50,435 nucleotides of DNA from Bacteroidales bacterium (GTDB taxonomy: Bacteria > Bacteroidota > Bacteroidia > Bacteroidales > Bacteroidaceae). The stretch lies in assembly GCA_030532685.1 (NCBI GenBank), contig JAUNKN010000010.1:1-50435 (forward strand), read 5' to 3'. Of the stretch, positions 16,630 through 24,813 are shown one piece after another. Positions within the stretch are counted from its first letter, which is position 1. Every line of letters begins with the position of its first letter. A program made the translations under genes and the position numbers. The notes under the pieces were generated by a model. It saw nothing but the letters and a program-made list of their open reading frames with translations, did no database searches and was not told where the DNA came from.

Positions 16630-18132
16630 TTAGAGTTTCAGCTTCTTCTTGGAAGCTTTCGACTCGTTGTGTAGACGGTCGAGAGCGGTGACGTAGTAGG
16701 TATAGCGCTCGCGTCCGAAGTTGTAGGGAAGTTTGAACCAGGTGTTGCTCGTGATGGCGATGATGTGGGTCGAGGAGTCGAGGTTTTTCTGTTGTCCTCG
16801 CTCAAAACAGTAAACCACATATTGCTTGGCTACATCCATTTCGCTCTTGGCCTTGGGCGCAGTCCAAAAGAGGTAGTAGCCATCGGGCATCCACAGTGCT
16901 TTGAGCTTGCGGGGCTTGCCTGGTCGCTTGTCGTCGATGTGAGGCATGAGCGGTTGCAGCGCAGGCTCGAGGTGGTAGTTGTTTTGCAGCTCGGTGGCAT
17001 ATCCTCCCTCGTTGCTCGCCAGCGCAGCCGAATACCAAAAGCAGTTGCCCGAAACGCCTGGAGTTTTTCGCGCCAATTCAAACTTTGCGGCCATTTGATT
17101 GACCGTGGGGTTGGTCAAATCCTTGGCCCGTACGGTGCGACCTACGTCTTGCCCAATGATGAGTGGACGGCCGCTGGCATGGCGGGCCCACCACTTGACG
17201 AGGCGCTCATAGTCGGCCGTGCGGTGCCCTATCTCCCAGTAGAGTTGGGGCACGACATAGTCTACCCAACCTTGGTTCACCCAGTAGAGCACATCGGCAT
17301 AGAGGTCGTCGTAGTTTTGCAGTCCTCGCGTGTCGCTTCCAGGCACGCTACCTCCCGAGGAGAGGTTGTGATAGATGCCGAAAGGCGATACGCCAAACTT
17401 GACCCAAGGTTTCACGGCATGTACCGTGTTGTAGAGCATCTTGATAAAAAGGTTCACGTTGTAGCGTCGCCAATCGGCGATGTTGCTAAATCCCTGCCCG
17501 AAACCACGGAACGTCTGCGTGTCGGGTAGTGGCACGCCAGCCACGGGATAGGGGTAGAAGTAGTCGTCGATGTGCAGCCCGTCGATGTTGTAGCGGCGCA
17601 CGATATCGGCCGCAACTTCACAGATGTACACGTGGTTTTCAATTTTTCCTGGGTCGAAGAGGTAGAGCCCATCGTACTGGAAAAAGCGGTCGGGCCATCG
17701 GAAGTAAGGGTGAGAACTGGCCAGCTGAGTCGTACCTTTGGTCTTGGCTCGGAAAGGATTGATCCAAGCATGGAGCTCCATGCCACGGCGGTGGCTTTGC
17801 TCAATCATCCATGCCAAAGGGTCCCAACCTGGGTGCTGCCCTTGGCGACCTGTGAGAAATTTGCTCCAAGGTTCGTAGGGGCTCTCGTAGAGTGCATCGC
17901 CCTCGGCACGTACTTGAAACATGATTGTGTTGATGCCTGCACGCTGCATTGCATCGAGTTGCTGCGTGAGGTTGGCTTGCATCTGTGCGCGCGATAGCCC
18001 TTGAAACTGGCCATTCACGCACTGAATCCATGCCCCTCGCATTTCGCGCTTGGGCCCTTCAAAGGGATTTTGAGCCGACAGGCTAAGAACAAAGAAAAGT
18101 GCTGAGAGAAGGTAAAGAAAACGTTGTTGCAT
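16630..18132 (-). CDS. Exported glycosyl-hydrolase-like family 10 (GHL10/DUF187) protein
   Basis: 500 residues from the ATG at 18132. The longer frame from 18273 gives an N-terminus without sense, whereas MQQRFLYLLSALFFVLSLSAQ is a clean signal peptide. Mature protein: EMRGAWIQCVNG, then a TIM-barrel-like domain with MFQVRAEGDALYESPYEPW (about residues 71-89), HAWINPFR and IDGLHIDDYFYPYP, all typical of YngK/GHL10 proteins. The C-terminal ~100 residues look like a fibronectin-type beta domain. Family members are predicted glycoside hydrolases; substrate and catalytic residues are not established by this sequence. It probably shares a transcript with thrA. Confidence 0.88.
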   Translation of the reverse strand: MQQRFLYLLSALFFVLSLSAQNPFEGPKREMRGAWIQCVNGQFQGLSRAQMQANLTQQLDAMQRAGINTIMFQVRAEGDALYESPYEPWSKFLTGRQGQHPGWDPLAWMIEQSHRRGMELHAWINPFRAKTKGTTQLASSHPYFRWPDRFFQYDGLYLFDPGKIENHVYICEVAADIVRRYNIDGLHIDDYFYPYPVAGVPLPDTQTFRGFGQGFSNIADWRRYNVNLFIKMLYNTVHAVKPWVKFGVSPFGIYHNLSSGGSVPGSDTRGLQNYDDLYADVLYWVNQGWVDYVVPQLYWEIGHRTADYERLVKWWARHASGRPLIIGQDVGRTVRAKDLTNPTVNQMAAKFELARKTPGVSGNCFWYSAALASNEGGYATELQNNYHLEPALQPLMPHIDDKRPGKPRKLKALWMPDGYYLFWTAPKAKSEMDVAKQYVVYCFERGQQKNLDSSTHIIAITSNTWFKLPYNFGRERYTYYVTALDRLHNESKASKKKLKL

Positions 18133-18187
18133 AGATGAAGTTGAGGAGGAGGAAAAAGGGCTCCTGTGTGAGTATTCTATTGAGCCA

Positions 18188-18219
18188 CAAAAATACGAAG
18201 AGCTGGCGAAACGACCAAC
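18188..18219 (-). promoter_or_regulatory. Promoter of the GHL10-thrA unit
   Basis: On the minus strand TATTTTTG (18188-18195) fits the Bacteroidota -7 consensus TAnnTTTG. The -33 position, 20 nt upstream, reads GTTG (18216-18219), one base from TTTG. The start codon is about 55 nt downstream. Confidence 0.55.
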
Positions 18220-18265
18220 AAGCGATGGCTTGAAATTGTAGAGGGCTGGGAGCAGGATAAGAAAG

Positions 18266-18292
18266 TGCCCCAAAGTGGAGAACTTTGGGGCA
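18266..18292 (-). terminator. Terminator after the PepSY-repeat lipoprotein
   Basis: An 11-bp stem (TGCCCCAAAGT at 18266-18276 with ACTTTGGGGCA at 18282-18292) and a 5-nt loop, 23 bp beyond the lipoprotein stop. The tract after it on the minus strand (CTTTCTTATCC) is only moderately T-rich, so efficiency is uncertain. Confidence 0.65.
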
Positions 18293-18315
18293 GTACAAAG
18301 AGGAAATACTGGCGA

Positions 18316-20508
18316 TCAACGTCGCACAATCTGACCTTGCAGGTCGAAGTAGAGATCAATGTCCTTGTCGCTGGTGCGATGCTGCAAATCGAGTTTGAAA
18401 CCGCGTGCTGTGCGCTTCACCTCTACCACGGCATAGGCCGAATAGTTGGCGGCAATCTGAGGAGCCAAGCGCGGTGAGAAGGTATTCAAAACGCTGGTAG
18501 GAATCTCGACCAAGGGGCTATCGTCTCCTTCGACTTCGATGAGCTGACCAGCTGTGTTGTAGACGAGCTTGTATTCCAAGCCAAGGGCGTTACGTAGCGT
18601 GTATTTCGTGACGGTTTGACCATCTTCTTGCTCGGAGTTGCGCTTGAACAAGCGGAATTGTGGGAAGTGAGTGTCTATATAGCTGCGCACTTCGGTTGGG
18701 ATATCCGTACCTGTTGCTGGCGGAACAACACTGCCTCCTCCAGCGTTGAGGAGCGTTCCATTGGCATCGGCGTGGAGGGTAAGATCGCGCTTGGTCGTGC
18801 GATGTTCCAGCTCAAGCTTGAAACCATTGGCCGTGCGCTTCACTTCTACCACAGCATAGGCCGAATAGTTGGTGGCGAGTTGTGGAGCGAGATTGGGCGA
18901 GAAGGTGTTCAATACACTTTTGGGCAATTCGGCCAAGGGACTATCGTCGCCTTCTACCTCAACGAGCTGTCCTGCGAGATTGTACACCAGTTTGTACTCC
19001 AAACCTTGGGCGTTGCGTAGAATGTATTTCGTCACGCTCACGCCATCTTCTTTCTCCGTTTGTTGCTGAGCAAATTGGTATTGAGGAAAATGTGCCTTGA
19101 TATAGCTTTGTACTTCTGCGGGGAGTTGGTTGCCTGGAGTAGGGGGAGTTACATTGCCTCCACCTCCATTGGCAATCACGCCATTGGCATCGGTATGGAG
19201 GGTCAAATCGCGCTTTGTGATGCGGTGTTCCAATTCCAACTTAAAACCATTGGCCGTGCGTTTAACTTCGACAATGGCATAATCGGGATACGCGTTTTTG
19301 GCTTGCTGGCTCAGATTGGGCGAGAAGGTGTTCAAAACGCTGGTTGGAATTTCGGCCAAGGGGCTATCATCGCCCTCAACCTCTACGAGCTGTCCTGCTG
19401 TGTTGTACACGAGCTTGTACTCCAAACCTCGCTCGTTGCGTACGACATATTTCGTTACCTGCATTCCATCTTCCTGTTCGGCATAACGCTGCGCCAACAA
19501 GAATCCTGGAAAGTGCGTGGCGAGATAAACCTCGACAGTGGCAGGAGTCACTTCGCTGGTATTGGGTGTCACGGTTCCGCCTCCGCCGTTGTCGCCTTGA
19601 TTACCATTCAGTGGAAAGTTGAGGGTGAGCTCACGGTCGCTGGTGCGGTGTTCCAATTCGATTTTAACGCGTTGTCCCTTCAATTCTACTTCGGTGACGT
19701 AATAATCTGCATATTTTGCCGCAATGTTGTCGGCTGCTTGAGGAGAGAAGAGTCGCACAACATCCAAGCCGACGGGGAGCATAGGATCGTCGTCGCCCTC
19801 CACCTCAATGAGGCGTCCCGCAGCGTCGAAGACCAATTTGTAGCCCTCGTAGTAACTACCCTTCTTTTGAATGTAGTACTTGGTCACATTTACGCCATCT
19901 TCTTGAGTGGGCTTGTGGTAGACAACGGTATAGCCTGCGAAGTGTTTCTCGACGAGGGCAGAAACATTCTCGGGAAGTGCCTCAGGCATATTGGGAGGGG
20001 GAGGAGTGCTGCCCGTTTGAGAACCATTGAGGAAAGCGCCACTCTTGTCGAAGAGTAGTTTTTGTCCATTCACCAGTTCCACTTCTGTGCCATAAGCCTT
20101 TTGTTCCACCTCGTTGATGCCCATGCCTTTGTGTTGTTCGGCGATGTAGGTGAGAATGTGCTTAGGAAAATCGCTGATGAGCGAGAAAGCGGCTGCGGGG
20201 ATAGCCTTATTGTTGTCGGCCTCGATGTTGATCCAGTTTCCTTTTTGGTCAAATTCGATGTCGATTTCCACCCCATTCACGCGCAAGGTGGCTTCGTACA
20301 AGGAGCCGCGCTGACGCAACGCATTGTCAAGATCGCGATCGACTTCGACAATCGTACCGCTATTGAAGGTGGTGCGTACGAACTGTTGCGCTTTTTCGGG
20401 GAGCTGAGCCATGAGAGCAGAGGGCTTGTTTACGGGCTCTTCATCGCTGCAGGACGACCAAGCCAGCGTGGTGGCCAATCCCAAGGCAAAAACAAAATGC
20501 TTGTTCAT
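18316..20508 (-). CDS. Large lipoprotein of five tandem PepSY-like modules
   Basis: 730 residues from ATG 20508; the 21 residues before it are not signal-like. The signal peptide ends in LAWSSC with C20 as lipid attachment, followed by SDEE, which resembles the surface lipoprotein export signal of Bacteroidota. Five modules of about 128 residues follow (31-162, 175-302, 318-447, 460-588, 601-730), joined by Gly/Pro/Thr linkers. Modules 3-5 are close copies, each with EYKLVYNTAGQLVEVEGDD, SVLNTFSP, VEVKRTANGFKLELEHR and LTLHADANG. Each module has two half-repeats like DUF2874 (PepSY-like, often called putative beta-lactamase-inhibitor-like). No enzymatic motif is seen; function unknown. I infer a surface-exposed or periplasmic binding protein. 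Confidence 0.85.
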   Translation of the reverse strand: MNKHFVFALGLATTLAWSSCSDEEPVNKPSALMAQLPEKAQQFVRTTFNSGTIVEVDRDLDNALRQRGSLYEATLRVNGVEIDIEFDQKGNWINIEADNNKAIPAAAFSLISDFPKHILTYIAEQHKGMGINEVEQKAYGTEVELVNGQKLLFDKSGAFLNGSQTGSTPPPPNMPEALPENVSALVEKHFAGYTVVYHKPTQEDGVNVTKYYIQKKGSYYEGYKLVFDAAGRLIEVEGDDDPMLPVGLDVVRLFSPQAADNIAAKYADYYVTEVELKGQRVKIELEHRTSDRELTLNFPLNGNQGDNGGGGTVTPNTSEVTPATVEVYLATHFPGFLLAQRYAEQEDGMQVTKYVVRNERGLEYKLVYNTAGQLVEVEGDDSPLAEIPTSVLNTFSPNLSQQAKNAYPDYAIVEVKRTANGFKLELEHRITKRDLTLHTDANGVIANGGGGNVTPPTPGNQLPAEVQSYIKAHFPQYQFAQQQTEKEDGVSVTKYILRNAQGLEYKLVYNLAGQLVEVEGDDSPLAELPKSVLNTFSPNLAPQLATNYSAYAVVEVKRTANGFKLELEHRTTKRDLTLHADANGTLLNAGGGSVVPPATGTDIPTEVRSYIDTHFPQFRLFKRNSEQEDGQTVTKYTLRNALGLEYKLVYNTAGQLIEVEGDDSPLVEIPTSVLNTFSPRLAPQIAANYSAYAVVEVKRTARGFKLDLQHRTSDKDIDLYFDLQGQIVRR

Positions 20509-20686
20509 GATAAAATAGTTTAGTAGATATTGTGTTGAAAAAAAAGTTGGTGCTTTTGAGGAATCTTTCATAGCAAGCCTCTTTGCTGGAGAGAAATCTA
20601 CTTGAAGGCTTGTCGCGCTCTGTTACTCTTGAGGGTGAAAGGGTGCGGAATTCGTGAATTTTTCGTCAAAAATGTTCTGTGTGCGG

Positions 20687-20694
20687 CAAAGATA
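20687..20694 (-). promoter_or_regulatory. -7 box upstream of the PepSY-repeat gene
   Basis: TATCTTTG on the minus strand fits TAnnTTTG. No exact TTTG lies 20 nt upstream, so only half of the promoter is supported. It would give a 5' leader of about 170 nt. Confidence 0.4.
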
Positions 20695-20838
20695 GGACTT
20701 TCCTTTGGAATAAACCATGCCCCTGCAATAAAAAAGAATAATAATGAAGATTAAGCAAGCTTTCTCGCTGGGATAGAGAAAGATAGCAGCAGCGAATGCG
20801 CCCTTTTTCTAAGGGCAAAAGAGTGAAAAATGGGCGTG

Positions 20839-20880
20839 AAAAAAGCGTTTCCAACTAAAAAACTTAGTTGGAAACGCCTG
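20839..20880 (-). terminator. Terminator after the AI-2E family permease
   Basis: A perfect 14-bp stem, GCGTTTCCAACTAA (20845-20858) with its complement at 20864-20877, followed on the minus strand by TTTTTTCACG. It lies about 85 bp after the permease stop. The second hairpin at 20919-20944 lies between it and the gene. Confidence 0.85.
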
Positions 20881-20964
20881 TGAATGTCGAGGACAGAATT
20901 TGAGAAAAGATAGAGCGAACGAGGAGTGGCTTGCCACTCCTCGTAGGAGGGTTAGAACAAATTG

Positions 20965-22068
20965 TTAGTTGGAAGATGCTGCTTGCTCGTCAGGTTCTCC
21001 TATAATATACCGCTTATAATAAGCAATGAGGATAGTGGTGAGCGGGAGGGCTATCACCAATCCCACGATGCCAGCGATATATCCCCAAATGGAGAGCGAA
21101 AGCAGAATCACCGCAGGATTGAGCCCCATGATTTTTCCCATGATTTTAGGGGTAAAGAATACATCTTGGATGATTTGTACGACGACGTAGACGATGAGCA
21201 CCAGCAACATCACCCACCAGAACGAGCGTCCGGTTTCGGACATTTGAATCAAAGCTAGCAGCGCGGCAGGGAGGAATCCCAGCACTTGGACATAGGGAAC
21301 AAAGCTAATGAGGCCTACCAGACATCCCATTCCGATGGGCATGGGGAGATCGATAATCCAAAAACCGATGGAAAACATCAGGGCATTGCTCATTGCAACC
21401 AAAGCCTGTCCACGGAAATAGCCACGCATGCCCGTTTCTACATCATTCATCAGTTGCGAGAGGAAGCCTCGCCAAGCTCGGGGGATATAGCCCAACCAGC
21501 CATGCGCAAAACGCTCGTAGTCGATGAGCAGGAAAATGAAGTACAAAATACCAATCGTCGAGCCGATGAGACTCAGCATGACATTGGCCGTAGATAACAG
21601 AACGTCCCATACTTGGGGCACTGTCGAACGCAGTGCATTGAACATGTTCTTCTCGCGCAAGAGGCCCTCTAAGTTAAGACTATCGACCCATGAGGTAACC
21701 AAATCGTGTAGCCAGGGTGGTAGCCCCAAGGGGTTTTCGCTTTCCTGCATGTGGCGTAGCGTGGCATCTTTGATATGGCTCACACTGTCCACAACGATAG
21801 GAGCAAAGAGCCAGACGACTCCTCCACCCACCAATGCCGTGACAAAGATGGTGAGCACAGCGGCCAAAGGACGGTTGCAGATGCGACATTTTTGCTCGAA
21901 AAAATGCACAATAGGAATGAGAATCCATGCTCCAACCCAAGCCACCAGAAAAGGAATGAGGATGGCACTCAGCCAGTGAAGGGCAAAGCCCAATCCAATG
22001 ATAAGGGCTATAAAAATGATGCCTCGTATGAAGCGATCGAAGGTGATTTCTTGTTGTAGAAATTGCAT
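20965..22068 (-). CDS. AI-2E family transporter (UPF0118 permease)
   Basis: 367 residues from ATG 22068 (MQFLQQEITFDRFIRG); the frame continues 27 codons upstream without a sensible start. It has about eight hydrophobic segments, two or three at the N-terminus and the rest in the C-terminal half, with the family signature PYVQVLGFLPAALLAL and DVFFTPKIMGKIMGLNP. The family includes the proposed AI-2 exporter TqsA and sodium-proton antiporters, so the substrate cannot be deduced. It diverges from rsmI across a 164-bp gap. Confidence 0.88.
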   Translation of the reverse strand: MQFLQQEITFDRFIRGIIFIALIIGLGFALHWLSAILIPFLVAWVGAWILIPIVHFFEQKCRICNRPLAAVLTIFVTALVGGGVVWLFAPIVVDSVSHIKDATLRHMQESENPLGLPPWLHDLVTSWVDSLNLEGLLREKNMFNALRSTVPQVWDVLLSTANVMLSLIGSTIGILYFIFLLIDYERFAHGWLGYIPRAWRGFLSQLMNDVETGMRGYFRGQALVAMSNALMFSIGFWIIDLPMPIGMGCLVGLISFVPYVQVLGFLPAALLALIQMSETGRSFWWVMLLVLIVYVVVQIIQDVFFTPKIMGKIMGLNPAVILLSLSIWGYIAGIVGLVIALPLTTILIAYYKRYIIGEPDEQAASSN

Positions 22069-22092
22069 AAAGAAAGATGTTGATGATGGCTG

Positions 22093-22100
22093 CAAAGTTA
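22093..22100 (-). promoter_or_regulatory. -7 box for the AI-2E permease
   Basis: TAACTTTG on the minus strand fits TAnnTTTG; 20 nt upstream the sequence is TTCG (22121-22124), one base from TTTG. The start codon lies 24 nt downstream. It is back-to-back with the rsmI promoter. Confidence 0.5.
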
Positions 22101-22139
22101 GTCGATTTTGGTTCAGAAAACGAAGTTTTGCCCTTTTTA

Positions 22140-22171
22140 TTTGTCGCAAAACTTAGAAACGCTTACTTTTG
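22140..22171 (+). promoter_or_regulatory. rsmI promoter
   Basis: TTTG at 22140-22143 and TACTTTTG at 22164-22171, separated by exactly 20 nt. This is a full match to the Bacteroidota -33/-7 consensus. The rsmI start lies about 61 nt downstream. Confidence 0.8.
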
Positions 22172-22232
22172 CAAGCAGGATAGGGGCTCAACTTCTTGCG
22201 AAAGCCCGTTTTGGTAATCACACATTTAGGCT

Positions 22233-23033
22233 ATGCTCTACCTCATTCCGACCCCTGTGGGCAACCTTGAAGACATCACGATGCGTGCCCTTCGCTTGCT
22301 GCGCGAGGTCGATGTGGTACTGGCCGAAGATACGCGCACCAGTGGCCTACTTTTGAAGCACTATGACATCGCTGCTCGTTTGGTGAGCCACCATAAATTC
22401 AACGAGCACCAAACGGCCGAAGCCTTTGCCGCTCGCTTGGCCGCCGGCGAAACGATGGCACTCATCAGCGATGCGGGCACGCCTGCCATTAGCGATCCTG
22501 GCTTTTTGCTTGTTCGTGCGGCCATAGCCCGAGGAGTTGAAGTGCAATGTCTTCCTGGTGCTACGGCTTTTGTTCCAGCTTTGGTGGCGAGTGGCTTGCC
22601 GTGCGAACGATTTTGTTTCGAGGGTTTTCTTCCTCAAAAGAAAGGACGCCAATCCAAACTGGATGCGCTGCGCGAGGAAGAGCGCACGATGGTGTTTTAC
22701 GAGAGTCCTCATCGGGTGTGCAAAACGCTGGAACAGATGGCGGCTACTTTTGGTGGCGAGCGACCTTGTGCTGCCTGTCGTGAAATCTCCAAATTGCACG
22801 AGGAATGTGTGCGAGGCACCTTGACAGAAGTGCTGGCCCATTTTGAACACCAAGAGCCTCGCGGCGAATTTGTCTTGGTCGTGGCGGGATGCAGCTCCTC
22901 TGCAACGAGTGAATCCAAAACCTCCCGTGTCGTACAGACCGACCCCATAACGGGGCAACCTATCCAAGGTTCAACCTCCTCCGAAATCGTGGCAGACAAA
23001 GCAACTCTACGCAAGAGCAAGCGTCATCGCTAA
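22233..23033 (+). CDS. rsmI: 16S rRNA 2'-O-ribose C1402 methyltransferase
   Basis: 266 residues. The tetrapyrrole-methylase fold is evident from LIPTPVGNLEDIT (4-16), AEDTR (31-35) and SDAGTPAISDPG (79-90), all diagnostic for RsmI. The enzyme methylates C1402 in the P site using SAM. The final ~40 residues (from about residue 227) form a Ser/Thr/Lys-rich tail without a recognised domain. It has its own full-consensus promoter and is divergent from the permease gene. Confidence 0.96.
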   Translation: MLYLIPTPVGNLEDITMRALRLLREVDVVLAEDTRTSGLLLKHYDIAARLVSHHKFNEHQTAEAFAARLAAGETMALISDAGTPAISDPGFLLVRAAIARGVEVQCLPGATAFVPALVASGLPCERFCFEGFLPQKKGRQSKLDALREEERTMVFYESPHRVCKTLEQMAATFGGERPCAACREISKLHEECVRGTLTEVLAHFEHQEPRGEFVLVVAGCSSSATSESKTSRVVQTDPITGQPIQGSTSSEIVADKATLRKSKRHR

Positions 23034-23113
23034 TTGACTTTGATGGTTCGCTGCCGAATTGTTTGCGTAGTGCTTTGCAATCCTATCATTCGATACACTT
23101 ATTTTACATCACC

Positions 23114-23983
23114 ATGAAAAAAATCCTCTTTATCTTCATCGCCATGCTAGGCATCGGCAGTATGACTTCGTGTGAGACGAAGAAGGAACAAGCTCAAAAT
23201 GGCCTCACCATGGCCGATTCGCTACAACAGATTGTCAATCAGAAGGACAATGAGCTGAACGATATGGTGTCTACACTCAATGAAATACAAGAAGGCTTCC
23301 GCCAAATCAACGAAGCACAAGGACGCATCACCGTCGAGCGCCAAAAGGGCGAACAAAATCGCCGCTCGGTCATCGTCGAGGATATGAAGTTCATCCAGCA
23401 AACCATGCGTTTGAACAACGAACTCATCGAAAATCTGCGCAATCAAGTGAAGCAGTCTAAGTCGGCCAATAGCAAATTGCGTCAGACGATGGAGGCTACC
23501 ATCGCTTCGCTCACCAGCCAGCTCGACGACCTCAATAAGCAAATGGAAGACCTCCGCAGCCAACTCGCAGCCAAGGACATTACCATTGCTGAGCAAGGCG
23601 AAGAAATTGGCAACTTGAAGAGCAATGTAAGTGCCCTTTCTGTGCAAAACGAAGTGAAGGCACGCACCGTGGCTACGCAGGACAAAGAGCTCAACACGGC
23701 CTACTACGTCTTTGGAACAAAGAGCGAACTCAAGGAGCAGAACATCCTTAAAAGCGGAGAAGTGTTGCGCGACGGTAGCTTCAACAAAGACTACTTCACC
23801 CGCATTGACATCCGCGTAGACAAGATCATTAAGCTCTATTCTAAGCGCGCAGAGTTGCGCACCACTCACCCCGAGGGTAGCTACTCGCTCGATAAGGATG
23901 CCAAGGGGCAATATACCTTGCGCATCACCGATCCTGAGCGCTTCTGGAGTGTGAGCAAGTATCTCGTGATTATCGTGAAGTAA
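23114..23983 (+). CDS. Coiled-coil lipoprotein (Cbp1-like family of Bacteroidales)
   Basis: 289 residues from ATG 23114; the frame extends upstream to 23063 but MKKILFIFIAMLGIGSMTSC is a clear lipoprotein signal with C20 as the modified Cys. Residues about 35-180 are Gln/Glu/Leu-rich heptads, a long coiled coil. The C-terminal ~100 residues form a conserved domain with NTAYYVFGTKSELKEQ and an ending RFWSVSKYLVIIVK. I recall this architecture as a common Bacteroidales family that automated pipelines name a Cbp1-type collagen-binding adhesin; that role is not evident from sequence. A hairpin terminator follows. Confidence 0.8.
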   Translation: MKKILFIFIAMLGIGSMTSCETKKEQAQNGLTMADSLQQIVNQKDNELNDMVSTLNEIQEGFRQINEAQGRITVERQKGEQNRRSVIVEDMKFIQQTMRLNNELIENLRNQVKQSKSANSKLRQTMEATIASLTSQLDDLNKQMEDLRSQLAAKDITIAEQGEEIGNLKSNVSALSVQNEVKARTVATQDKELNTAYYVFGTKSELKEQNILKSGEVLRDGSFNKDYFTRIDIRVDKIIKLYSKRAELRTTHPEGSYSLDKDAKGQYTLRITDPERFWSVSKYLVIIVK

Positions 23984-24002
23984 TCTTCACTCGTTACTAT
24001 TG

Positions 24003-24065
24003 AAAAACTCTTCAGGCTCGTTGGTCATCGTGGCGAACAATCCCGAAGAGTTTTGTCTTTATTTT
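24003..24065 (+). terminator. Terminator after the coiled-coil lipoprotein
   Basis: A perfect 10-bp inverted repeat, AAAACTCTTC (24004-24013) with GAAGAGTTTT (24045-24054), loop of 31 nt, followed by GTCTTTATTTTTCC. The loop is long for an intrinsic terminator, but position and U-rich tail fit. Confidence 0.6.
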
Positions 24066-24097
24066 TCCTCTCCTTTCAACACACAGACTACAAGACG

Positions 24098-24805
24098 ATG
24101 AAAAAACTAATCCCCATTCTTTTCCTTTCGGCCATGCTCAGCCTGAGCAGTTGTGGCAGTTATAATGCTTGGGACCGTGCTGCAACAGGCAGCATAATCG
24201 GGGCTGCTTTCGGCACCATTGTCGGTGCCGTGGTGGGTGGCTCAGAAGGGGCCGACGCTGGCAATCTTATCGGAACCGTGGCTGGGGCGGCAATCGGTGC
24301 AGCCTCGGGTGCAGAGGAAGACCGCCGTCGTGCCGAACATTACGAACGTCTGCGAGCTGTCGAGGCGCAAAATGACTACTACAACAACTTGCGGCCTTAT
24401 GGCACAGAAACAGAGTTGGTGAACTATACCCGCCTTGATGAGGCCGATTTCGTGTCGGGCAACAATATGCCTTTGGAGGTGAGCCGCCTCGCCTTTTCCG
24501 ACTCCGACGGCGATCGTATGCTTTCGCCTGGCGAACGGGCGCAAATCTCCTTCGAAATCTACAATGCGGGTCATGAAGTGGCGCGCAACATCGCTCCTCT
24601 CGTGAGCTGCAACTATAAGCGTGTAGACCTTTCTCCGGCGGCCATCATCGGTAGTATCCCTCCTGGAAGAAGCGTGCGCTACAAAGTGGCTGTCGTGCCG
24701 CGCGACAATGCGCGTAGCCGCACGGTGACTTTTCAAGTCGCTTTTCCCGATGCTAAGGGGCGTCCCATGATGGTCAAAACGCTTCCCGTGCGCATTGTAG
24801 ACTAA
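24098..24805 (+). CDS. Glycine-zipper lipoprotein with a CARDB-like C-terminal domain
   Basis: 235 residues from ATG 24098. MKKLIPILFLSAMLSLSSC gives a lipoprotein with C19. Residues 31-71 are a glycine zipper (repeated GxxxG and AxxxG spacing, IIGAAFGTIVGAVVGG then IGTVAGAAIGAASGA), which usually inserts into the outer membrane. A charged helix follows (73-95). From about residue 120 there is a Ca-site-like SDSDGDRMLSPGE and a beta-sandwich resembling CARDB/Ig domains. No acidic sorting signal follows the Cys, so periplasmic orientation is likely. The MATE gene begins 8 bp downstream and is probably co-transcribed. Confidence 0.8.
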   Translation: MKKLIPILFLSAMLSLSSCGSYNAWDRAATGSIIGAAFGTIVGAVVGGSEGADAGNLIGTVAGAAIGAASGAEEDRRRAEHYERLRAVEAQNDYYNNLRPYGTETELVNYTRLDEADFVSGNNMPLEVSRLAFSDSDGDRMLSPGERAQISFEIYNAGHEVARNIAPLVSCNYKRVDLSPAAIIGSIPPGRSVRYKVAVVPRDNARSRTVTFQVAFPDAKGRPMMVKTLPVRIVD

Positions 24806-24813
24806 ACCATTTT

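Larger units (their letters stand above)
20509..20964. other. Intergenic region with tandem hairpins
   Basis: About 455 bp between the PepSY-repeat gene and the AI-2E permease. It holds a candidate -7 box (20687), the permease terminator (20839-20880), and a second perfect 12-bp hairpin ACGAGGAGTGGC with its complement (20919-20930 and 20933-20944), placed 20 bp after the permease stop. No gene is credible here. Confidence 0.6.

Noticed and set aside
15190-16674. A 494-codon plus-strand open frame opposite thrA
   Set aside because: thrA motifs are unambiguous on the minus strand. The plus frame is a His/Gly-rich shadow without a recognisable fold and no promoter precedes it.
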